Source: Chitinispirillales bacterium
Lineage (GTDB): Bacteria; Fibrobacterota; Chitinivibrionia; Chitinivibrionales; Chitinivibrionaceae
DNA: 29,778 nucleotides
Reading direction: 5' to 3'
Assembly: GCA_031254455.1 (NCBI GenBank)
Contig: JAIRUI010000096.1
Span: 1-29,778, forward strand
This document shows positions 7,322 through 13,997 of this stretch, piece by piece. Position numbers and translations under genes: made by a program. Each line of letters starts with the position of its first letter. Within the stretch, counting starts at the first letter, position 1. The notes beneath the pieces were generated by a model. The model worked only from the letters and a program-made list of their open reading frames with translations. It was not told the origin of the DNA and did not search any database.

Positions 7322-7340
7322 CCTGTATATTTACAGGAGG
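7322..7340 (+). promoter_or_regulatory. Hairpin partly covering the ribosome site of the next gene
   Basis: CCTGTA (7322-7327) and TACAGG (7332-7337) form a 6-bp stem with a TATT loop. The GGAGG ribosome site (7336-7340) of the gene at 7348 begins inside the 3' arm. This could reduce translation or couple it to ribosomes finishing the upstream gene, which ends 11 nt before. Confidence 0.35.
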
Positions 7341-7347
7341 GAATAAT

Positions 7348-7779
7348 ATGAACGATAATGTTTATTGGCAGTATCTTTGGAAAAACAACAGCAATTTTTA
7401 TGGACTTCCCAGATATATTCAAGAGGATGTAGTCAATATAGTAAAGAACCACGAAACTGATTATAACAAAGATTTGTATTTAGGCGACGAAATGTTTCAG
7501 CCGTTGCTTGAAAGTATTCAAGAGCAAGTTATACACGAAATAAAAGAAATACAACCATCTAAAAATGATATGGATGAAATATTTGAAACTATCAAAAATC
7601 TACCCATTACTTTGGATTTGGAAAATAATGTTGTGGCAATGTTAGATGAGCCATTTAAGGCAAGCGTTAATATAAAAGGTCAAAAATATAAAGTAGAAAT
7701 TCCTGCATTTGAACATGTTGTCAAAACTGACGCAGATTTTAAGAAACAAAATTTTAATGTTAAATTTTCTCCATTGTGA
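7348..7779 (+). CDS. Hypothetical protein (143 aa)
   Basis: I do not recognise this protein. The start at 7348 is chosen because AGGAGGG lies 7 nt upstream; an in-frame ATG at 7312 directly follows the previous stop but has no ribosome site. It is a soluble, acidic protein with no signal peptide: an aromatic N-terminus (NVYWQYLWKN), a helical Glu/Ile-rich middle, and a C-terminal beta-type tail (VNIKGQKYKVEIPAFEHVV). Its position after the exported 211-aa protein suggests co-transcription. Confidence 0.55.
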   Translation: MNDNVYWQYLWKNNSNFYGLPRYIQEDVVNIVKNHETDYNKDLYLGDEMFQPLLESIQEQVIHEIKEIQPSKNDMDEIFETIKNLPITLDLENNVVAMLDEPFKASVNIKGQKYKVEIPAFEHVVKTDADFKKQNFNVKFSPL

Positions 7780-7853
7780 TAGGCATTATATTATTTTCTA
7801 CTACTCTATAATGATGTGGAAAGTTGAATGCTAAAATCAGGGGTTGTGTAAAC

Positions 7854-7868
7854 AAGTATATAAGTCCC
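7854..7868 (-). repeat. Copy B of the dispersed tag (core only)
   Basis: Read on the minus strand, GGGACTTATATACTT matches copy A at 13 of 15 positions and then diverges. As with copy A, its GGGAC end directly abuts a 5'-truncated coding remnant. Confidence 0.4.
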
Positions 7869-8343
7869 GATTTGGTATAATAAAATTTCAAAAAATTTAG
7901 GGCTTATTAAAAATGTTGCTATAACAGAGTGTGATAAATTAAAAATCGCACAAAATTTAAGTAAAATTGCTCATGAAAACGATTTTGTAATTGATACTTG
8001 TGCTGAAGATATTGATTTGTCTTCATTTGGAATAAAACACGCGTTGTGTATTGACAATCGTCTTGTTGAGCGAATTATCGGCTATTCTTTAGATGTAACA
8101 AAAGACAAATGTCAGCGACTTGAATGTGGTTGTGTTGCAAGTGTTGATATAGGCGCATACAATTCTTGTTTGAACGGATGTTTGTATTGTTACGCTAATT
8201 ACAGCAAAGAAATTGTAGAAAGAAATAGAAAAAATCATAATCAATTATCGCCTTTGCTTATAGGAGAAGTGTCAAAAAACTACGTAGTAAAAGATAGAAA
8301 AACGGAGAGTAGTAAGATAATGCAACAAAGTTTATTTCGATGA
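7864..8343 (+). pseudogene. 5'-truncated DUF1848 protein remnant
   Basis: The frame is open from a TAA at 7861 to the stop at 8343 and encodes about 159 residues of a DUF1848-type protein. Recognisable parts are IAHENDFVIDTCAE, the GIKHALCID segment, then SVDIGAYNSC, CLNGCLYCYAN and the usual C-terminal KTESSKIMQQSLF. Full-length members are around 300 residues, so the N-terminal half is missing. No ATG or GTG precedes the conserved part; a TTG at 8017 lies inside it. The C-x-x-x-C-x-x-C-Y-x-N cluster suggests a metal or Fe-S site, but the family's reaction is not established. Confidence 0.75.
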
Positions 8344-8348
8344 ACAAT

Positions 8349-8377
8349 TTGATAAACTCTTTGCCAAATATTATTTT
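8349..8377 (+). promoter_or_regulatory. Possible sigma-70 promoter for the aminotransferase gene
   Basis: TTGATA (8349-8354) and TATTTT (8372-8377) are separated by 17 bp and lie just before the aminotransferase ribosome site. The background is AT-rich, so chance matches are likely. Confidence 0.4.
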
Positions 8378-8404
8378 TTGCGTGTTTTAATTTACGGAGG
8401 AAGT

Positions 8405-9601
8405 ATGCAATTTGCAAAATCCATAGAAAAATTAAGAGCTAGCGAGATTCGTCAACTTATGAAATTAGCAAACGATCCCTCAATAATCTCTTTTTCAGGC
8501 GGAATGCCCAATAACGATTTGTTTCCGGTGGAAGTTATGGAAAACATCACGAAAAATCTTTCGCAAAGCGCAAAGAAAACGGCGTTTCAGTACGGTCCGA
8601 CGGACGGATTCTCACCTCTTATAGAATCGTTGTCAAATTATTTGGAAAGCAGGGGAGCCGTACTTGAAGGAAACAGGATTCTAATAACGACGGGTGCGCA
8701 GCAGGCGATAAACCTCATAACTAAAGTCTTGGTAGATCCAAACGACAGAATACTGGTGGAAGCCCCGTCGTTCATAGGTGCGATTGCGGCTTTTAATTCT
8801 TATGAGGCCTGCGTTGACGGGGTGACTATCGATGACGAAGGAATAGACGTCGTTGCGCTCAAAAACGCTATGAACACAGGTGCGAGACCTAAATTTTTGT
8901 ACGTAATTCCTTATTTCCAGAACCCGGCGGGCGCGATTATTTCGCCAAAACGCAAAAAGCAGCTTATAGAATTTATAAACGAATACGACTTGCCTGTGCT
9001 TGAAGATGACCCGTATGGAGAGTTATGGTTCGATGAAGAAGTGAAAGACTGGGTAAAGCCGATGAAAGCGGTTTTGAAAGATAATGAAAAGATTATGTAT
9101 GTTGGAAGTTTCGCCAAGATTCTGGGACCGGGATTTCGATTGGGATATATGCTTGCGCCGAATGAATTAGTAGAAAAGTGTGAATTAGCCAAGCAGTCCC
9201 AAGACGCATGCAGTTCTACTTATACGCAAGTTTTGGCGGATGCGTATCTGCGTAGCGGGCGGTTGAATCCGTATTTGGAATGGCTGCGTCCGCATTACAA
9301 AAAAAGAGCGCAAATTATGCTTGAAGCGCTTGAAAAATACATGCCAAAAGATGCCGGGATATCTTGGACGACTCCACACGGCGGATTTTTTGTTTGGGCG
9401 ACTTTACCCGAAAACATGGATTCAAGCGAAGTTTTTAAGACAGCCGTAAAAAACGGCGCGGCTTTTGTCATAGGAAAGGCGTTTGACCCGAAAGGAATCA
9501 AAAACAACGGAATGCGTTTGGCGTTTTCAGGTGCGCCGGAGGAAAAAATTGATATGGGAATCAAAATAATAGCGGATGCGGTGAAAAGCGTACTGAAATA
9601 G
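8405..9601 (+). CDS. PLP-dependent aminotransferase, class I/II (LysN / 2-aminoadipate aminotransferase-like)
   Basis: Transfers amino groups between an amino acid and a 2-oxo acid using pyridoxal phosphate in the cytoplasm. The 398-aa protein shows the subgroup's N-terminal ISFSGGMPNNDLFP, the TTGAQQAINLI cofactor-binding segment, YFQNPAG, EDDPYGEL and the Schiff-base lysine in GSFAKILGPGFRLGY (about K238). This pattern is that of the MocR-related LysN/aromatic aminotransferase group without a DNA-binding domain. Substrate could be 2-aminoadipate, branched-chain or aromatic amino acids and cannot be chosen from sequence. The ATG at 8405 has an ACGGAGGA site; a longer frame upstream lacks one. 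Confidence 0.88.
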   Translation: MQFAKSIEKLRASEIRQLMKLANDPSIISFSGGMPNNDLFPVEVMENITKNLSQSAKKTAFQYGPTDGFSPLIESLSNYLESRGAVLEGNRILITTGAQQAINLITKVLVDPNDRILVEAPSFIGAIAAFNSYEACVDGVTIDDEGIDVVALKNAMNTGARPKFLYVIPYFQNPAGAIISPKRKKQLIEFINEYDLPVLEDDPYGELWFDEEVKDWVKPMKAVLKDNEKIMYVGSFAKILGPGFRLGYMLAPNELVEKCELAKQSQDACSSTYTQVLADAYLRSGRLNPYLEWLRPHYKKRAQIMLEALEKYMPKDAGISWTTPHGGFFVWATLPENMDSSEVFKTAVKNGAAFVIGKAFDPKGIKNNGMRLAFSGAPEEKIDMGIKIIADAVKSVLK

Positions 9602-9621
9602 TCGGCGATTGTGAAGAGAAA

Positions 9622-10385
9622 ATGAACAAACTCACGTTTGAGGACAATTTGGAAGAATATTTAGACACTATAATTTGCGGTGATTGTTTAAAAATAATGA
9701 AAGAAATGCCGGATAATTCAATAGATTTGATTGTAACTTCGCCTCCGTATAATTTAAAAAACTCTACAGGAAACGGAATGAAACAATGCACTACGAGTGG
9801 AAAATGGGCTAATGCCGCTTTGCAAAACGGATACAGTAATTATTGCGACAATATACCCATGAAGAATATGTTAATTGGCAAAGAGAATGTCTTAAAGAAA
9901 TGTTTCGCTTGATAAAAGATGACGGAGCGATTTTTTACAATCATAAATGGCGTGTTCAAGACGGTTTACTGCAAGACAGACAGGATATTGTTGACGGGTT
10001 TCCTGTTCGGCAGATAATCATATGGAAAAGAAAAGGCGGTATAAATTTTAATCCCGGGTATTTTCTGCCTACGTACGAGGTCATTTATTTAATTGCAAAA
10101 CCCAAGTTTAGACTTGCCGACAAGGCGAACGCTTTCGGAGATGTTTGGGAATTCAAGCAAGAGATGAAAAACGAACATCCGGCGCCTTTCCCAATTGCGC
10201 TTATAGATAGAATAATAAGTTCTACTAACGCACAAATTGTATTAGACCCGTTTATGGGAAGCGGAACTACCGCCGTTGTTGCTATGGGGTTGTCTCGCAA
10301 TTACATAGGAATTGAGTTATCGCCTGATTATTGCGATATGGCCGAGAAAAGAATTTCTAAGAATAAAATACAGAAGGAGTGTTAA
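9622..10385 (+). pseudogene. Site-specific DNA methyltransferase (N6/N4 type), split by a one-base frameshift
   Basis: Two overlapping frames together make one about 254-residue methyltransferase. The first (from 9622) has ICGDCLKIMKEMPDNSIDLIVTSPPYNL, the TSPPY catalytic motif. The second (to 10385) continues with HEEYVNWQRECLKEMFRLI and the SAM-binding DPFMGSGTTAVVA. Motif order is that of beta-class enzymes. The break is near 9853-9858: the first frame reads DNIP and the second resumes at HEEY, as if one C were lost from a CCC run. The joined protein would otherwise be intact, so this is either a recent inactivation or a sequence error. No restriction enzyme gene is adjacent. Confidence 0.8.
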
Positions 10386-10386
10386 T

Positions 10387-11364
10387 TTGAGCGATTTATT
10401 TTCAAAATTACAAAAAACTATAGATTCTTTGCGGCCGATTGACGAAGAAACGGCTATGGAGGTCTTGAATATCGACAATGTCGATTTCGCTATGCTTTTG
10501 GGTTATGCAAACAAACTTCGCGTGAAAACGCAGGGAGATAATATTAGTATTTGCGCGATTATGAATGCCAAAAGCGGTAGTTGCAGTGAAAATTGCGCCT
10601 TTTGTGCGCAGTCGGCTCACAGTGAAGCACAGGCTGAAATATATCCTATGAGAGACAGTAAAACAATCGCAAAAATCCATGGCGAAATTTCGCGGGATAC
10701 GCACTGTTTCGGCGTTGTAACATCTGGTGAAGGACTTAACGACGAAGACATTGACGTTTTGATAAAGGCGATAAAAGAAGATAAAAACGGCGTAGAATGG
10801 GGTGCGTCGTTAGGGATAATTTCAGACGAACAACTTTTGAAACTCAAAAACGCAGGTTTGACGCGATATCACCATAATATTGAAACGGCGAAGAGTTTTT
10901 ATTCGCAGATTTGTACAACGCACGATTGGAATCTTAGAGCGGACATGGCAAAGCGAGTGAAGAAAGTGGGATTGAATTTGTGCTGCGGAGTGATTTTAGG
11001 GGTAGGAGAGAGCAAGAAACAGCGCGTAGAGGCGGCTATGGAAATAAATCAAATCCAAAGCGATACTATTCCTTTGAATTTTTTGATTGCGATAAAAGGA
11101 ACAAAACTGCAAGATATACCGCCTATGCAGCCGCTTGACATTCTAAAAACCGTGGCTATGTTTCGCTTTGTAAATCCTGAGTCGGACATTAAAGTTGCGG
11201 GGGGGAGAGTACATCTGCGACAGTTACAATCTATGGTGTTTTTTGCAGGAGCGAGTTCTATGATAAGCGGTTCTCTTTTGACTACTCCCAATTGCTCGAC
11301 GGGAAGCGACAGAAAATTGCTTGCCGATTTGGAATTGGGCTTGAAGAATTATGATAATATATAA
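10387..11364 (+). CDS. bioB: Biotin synthase
   Basis: Radical-SAM enzyme that inserts sulfur into dethiobiotin in the last step of biotin synthesis. The 325-aa protein has the SAM-cluster motif C66-x3-C70-x2-C73 (CSENCAFC followed by AQSAHS), RYHHNIETAKSFY, CCGVILGVGES, PLNFLIAIKGT and the C-terminal AGGRVHLR. Length is normal. The start is taken as TTG at 10387 with AAGGAG upstream; it begins 1 nt after the methyltransferase stop, so the two are probably co-transcribed. The frame is open upstream only because it overlaps the methyltransferase. No bioA, bioD or bioF is in the window. Confidence 0.93.
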   Translation: MSDLFSKLQKTIDSLRPIDEETAMEVLNIDNVDFAMLLGYANKLRVKTQGDNISICAIMNAKSGSCSENCAFCAQSAHSEAQAEIYPMRDSKTIAKIHGEISRDTHCFGVVTSGEGLNDEDIDVLIKAIKEDKNGVEWGASLGIISDEQLLKLKNAGLTRYHHNIETAKSFYSQICTTHDWNLRADMAKRVKKVGLNLCCGVILGVGESKKQRVEAAMEINQIQSDTIPLNFLIAIKGTKLQDIPPMQPLDILKTVAMFRFVNPESDIKVAGGRVHLRQLQSMVFFAGASSMISGSLLTTPNCSTGSDRKLLADLELGLKNYDNI

Positions 11365-11373
11365 TAAAAATTA

Positions 11374-11402
11374 TTGAAATTTTATTATTTCGTAAGTATT
11401 AT
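11374..11402 (+). promoter_or_regulatory. Sigma-70-like promoter for the hydrogenase-like sensor
   Basis: TTGAAA (11374-11379) and TATTAT (11397-11402) each match five of six consensus bases with an ideal 17-bp spacer. They lie 40 bp before the start codon, in the only gap between bioB and the sensor gene. Confidence 0.6.
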
Positions 11403-11442
11403 GTTATTATAAATTTATAAAATTTAGAGAATCGGAGGATTT

Positions 11443-13242
11443 ATGGATTGTGTAAATATGAAACTTGAGACGATTCGTAAACATGATAATATTGACGGGA
11501 AAGATTATCGTCCAAACGAAGCCGATTATGAAAACTACAAAGAAATTGAAAGAATCCGTAACAACAAAGTGGAAAGCGGCGGTTCGTTGCCTATGGTTGT
11601 TTGTGTCGATAAAGAAAAATGCCGTAATTGTCATCAATGTGTTTCAGCCTGTCCGTCAAAAATATGCCAATACAGCGATACGGGGACTCATGTAAGCGTA
11701 GAACATGATTTGTGTATCGGCTGTGGTCAGTGTATTGACGCTTGTCCGTGGGGGGCAAGATTAATTGTGGATAATTTTAACGTTTGGATGGACGAATTGA
11801 ATGCTGGTATGCCGATGATAGCTGTTGTCGCTCCTGCAATAGCGGCTACATTCCCTGACGGCGATTATCTTCGCTTTAATTCATGGCTTAAATCAATCGG
11901 AATAAAAGCGGTTTTCGACGTAAGTTTCGGTGCGGAATTGACTGTAAAAAGTTATTTGGAATATATTCGGATTAATAATCCCAAAGTCGTGATAGCTCAG
12001 CCGTGTCCGGCAATTGTGAGTTATATCGAATTATATCGTCCCGAACTTTTGCCTTATTTGGCGCCTGCGGATAGTCCTATGCTGCATACGGTGAAAATGA
12101 TAAAACGATATTTTCCTCAGTATGTTGACCATAATATTCTTATGGTTTCGCCGTGTATTGCGAAAGCCCGTGAATTTAAGGCGACTAAACAGCCGATTTA
12201 TAATGTAGTTATGAAGAGTTTTGAGAAATATATAAATGAAAACGAGATTTCTTTAAGCGATTTTCCGCAGTCCGATTACGATAATCCGCCGGCGGAGAGG
12301 GCGTGTTTGTTTTCTACTCCAGGCGGACTTATGGAAACCGCTTTGCGTTGGAATAGCGATTTAAAACGAAATATCAGAAAAATCGAAGGCGTAAATACGA
12401 TTTATCATTACTTGGACAATTTGAAAAACGATATTGACAATGGATATGCGCCGCTGATTATCGATTGTCTTAGTTGTGAACACGGTTGTAACGGCGGATC
12501 GGGAACATCTCACAGAGATTCTTCTCCGGATTATCTTGAATTTCAAATAGAAAAAAGAAAAGAACGGATGAGGCAAACGTATTTGGAACATGTTCAAAAT
12601 ACGGGAATTACCGTATCTGACGATGCAGAGATACAAAAGCAAGTTCTTGAAGTGGTCGATAAATATTGGGAAAAAGGACTTTACGACAGAAAGTATGAAA
12701 ATCGTTCCAATCATAATCTCCATCTGAATTTTTCGGATTTGGAATTGAAACCTTATTTTGAAATGCTGTTAAAAACTACGGAAGAAGATGTTATTAATTG
12801 TTGTTCGTGCGGATATGATTCTTGCAGAGCGATGGCGCTTGCGTTGGCAAATAAAGTAGCGAATCCGTCGAATTGTCATTACTTTTTACACCATGCTTTG
12901 AAGCAGGCTAATAAAGGAAGCGAGGATGCCGTTGAGAAATTTAAAATTTCGTTAGAAAATTTATTTGATAATAAAGGAAATTTGACGGGTTTTGCTTCCG
13001 TTATGAAATCAATAGACGATATTGCGAGGCAGACGTCAATGCTTTCAATAAACGCGTCTATTGAGGCGGCCCGCGCCGGCGCTGCTGGAAAAGGGTTTGC
13101 CGTTGTCGCCAAATATGTCGGCGAGTTGGCGAAAAACACAAAAAATGAAACCGACAAAATGCGTAATCTTTTGAGCAAACTTAAAGGAGTAATGAATAAA
13201 GAAATCAACGATTTTGTTGAAAAAACCAAAGTTAAAGTTTAA
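11443..13242 (+). CDS. Soluble sensory [FeFe]-hydrogenase fused to a short methyl-accepting chemotaxis signalling tip
   Basis: Domains in order: a two-cluster ferredoxin (C60, C63, C66, C70 and C91, C94, C97, C101); an [FeFe]-hydrogenase H-cluster domain (about 120-360) with ligand cysteines C188 in QPCPA, C238 in SPCIAKARE, and C345 and C349 in CEHGCNGG; an FeS domain (C453, C456, C461, C478 in CCSCGYDSC and NPSNC); and a chemoreceptor hairpin tip (about 517-580) with INASIEAARAGAAGKGFAVVA. In catalytic enzymes the residue before the first H-cluster ligand is a proton-transfer cysteine (TSCCP); here it is proline, as expected for a sensor rather than a bulk H2 enzyme. No membrane span. The ATG has CGGAGG upstream. 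Likely senses H2 or redox state and signals to CheA; the signalling part is only about 80 residues. Confidence 0.85.
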   Translation: MDCVNMKLETIRKHDNIDGKDYRPNEADYENYKEIERIRNNKVESGGSLPMVVCVDKEKCRNCHQCVSACPSKICQYSDTGTHVSVEHDLCIGCGQCIDACPWGARLIVDNFNVWMDELNAGMPMIAVVAPAIAATFPDGDYLRFNSWLKSIGIKAVFDVSFGAELTVKSYLEYIRINNPKVVIAQPCPAIVSYIELYRPELLPYLAPADSPMLHTVKMIKRYFPQYVDHNILMVSPCIAKAREFKATKQPIYNVVMKSFEKYINENEISLSDFPQSDYDNPPAERACLFSTPGGLMETALRWNSDLKRNIRKIEGVNTIYHYLDNLKNDIDNGYAPLIIDCLSCEHGCNGGSGTSHRDSSPDYLEFQIEKRKERMRQTYLEHVQNTGITVSDDAEIQKQVLEVVDKYWEKGLYDRKYENRSNHNLHLNFSDLELKPYFEMLLKTTEEDVINCCSCGYDSCRAMALALANKVANPSNCHYFLHHALKQANKGSEDAVEKFKISLENLFDNKGNLTGFASVMKSIDDIARQTSMLSINASIEAARAGAAGKGFAVVAKYVGELAKNTKNETDKMRNLLSKLKGVMNKEINDFVEKTKVKV

Positions 13243-13280
13243 CCCGTAGAGAAATTATTTTTCATCTGAGTTAAATATAA

Positions 13281-13303
13281 GGGAATTATATGCTTCTGTC
13301 CCC
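13281..13303 (+). repeat. Copy C of the dispersed tag
   Basis: Matches copy A (6288-6310, minus strand) at 20 of 23 positions, here on the plus strand. It lies between the hydrogenase-sensor gene and a pseudogene, 40 bp before the remaining open frame. Confidence 0.5.
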
Positions 13304-13342
13304 GTCCTCTTAATTTCCCAATTTAATTCTCTAATTTCTTAA

Positions 13343-13852
13343 AAAATCGTTCTTAAATTTGTCGATATTGGTTATGAAAAAAGCACGAACACTCAAACAG
13401 AAAACTCAAAAATTAAAGTGTCACAATTGGCAAAAGATATGGGTTTGCCAAACGATGTTTTGATAAAAATATTGCAAAGCCTTGGATAATGGGAAGTTAA
13501 AGGTCATAATTCGACAGTTGATACCTCGGTAAAAGATAAAATTCTTGCGAAAGCAAAAGCCGCATTCCATAAAAATAGGAATTTAATGAAAGAAGAGCAG
13601 GAAGGAATAAAACAGAAATTTGCAGAAACGGGAATAAGTGACCGCGCAGAAAAAAGAGAGTTTGTGCGACAGATATCAGTAATGCAAATAACAGATAAAA
13701 CTCCTGAAAAATCTGAATTCCAAAAAATTATAGAGCCTTCGTATGAACAAAAGAATTTTTGCGAAAAATGCGGGAAACAAATAAATATATCCGCAGAATT
13801 CTGTAGATTTTGTGGTCATCCTCAAGAAACACTGAAACAATTACAAAGTTAA
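13343..13852 (+). pseudogene. Remnant of an IF2_N-domain plus zinc-ribbon protein with an internal stop
   Basis: One reading frame runs from 13343 to 13852 with a single TAA at 13487-13489. Before the stop it encodes KIKVSQLAKDMGLPNDVLIKILQSLG; after it WEVKGHNSTVDTSVKDKILAKAK. Together these match the IF2_N domain found at the N-terminus of translation initiation factor 2. A charged linker follows, then a C-terminal zinc ribbon (CEKCGKQ and CRFCGHP). No plausible start codon precedes the IF2_N part. The short ORF from 13586 could still be translated as an 88-aa zinc-ribbon protein, but has no good ribosome site. The intact protein would not be IF-2, since the GTPase domains are absent. Confidence 0.65.
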
Positions 13853-13997
13853 CCCGTAACTTTAACCATGATTTGCTCCCAAACGGTAAAACTTGCTCTT
13901 TTTTAATTATTTCTTCTTATGATGCGGTTTTTACTTGTGGGGTGTTGTAAACAGTTATTATTTTGTATCGGCGATATATAGATAGAAACAGGAAATT

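Noticed and set aside
8017..8343. An independent 108-aa gene starting at TTG 8017
   Set aside because: Homology to DUF1848 continues in frame upstream to 7864, so this TTG is internal to a truncated gene.
10312..10386. A longer N-terminus for biotin synthase starting at 10312
   Set aside because: The extra residues are an out-of-frame reading of the methyltransferase; the TTG at 10387 has an AAGGAG site and gives the normal biotin synthase start.
10386..11442. Riboswitch or BirA-type operator near bioB
   Set aside because: bioB starts 1 nt after the previous gene, leaving no leader, and no palindromic operator is visible in the upstream coding sequence.
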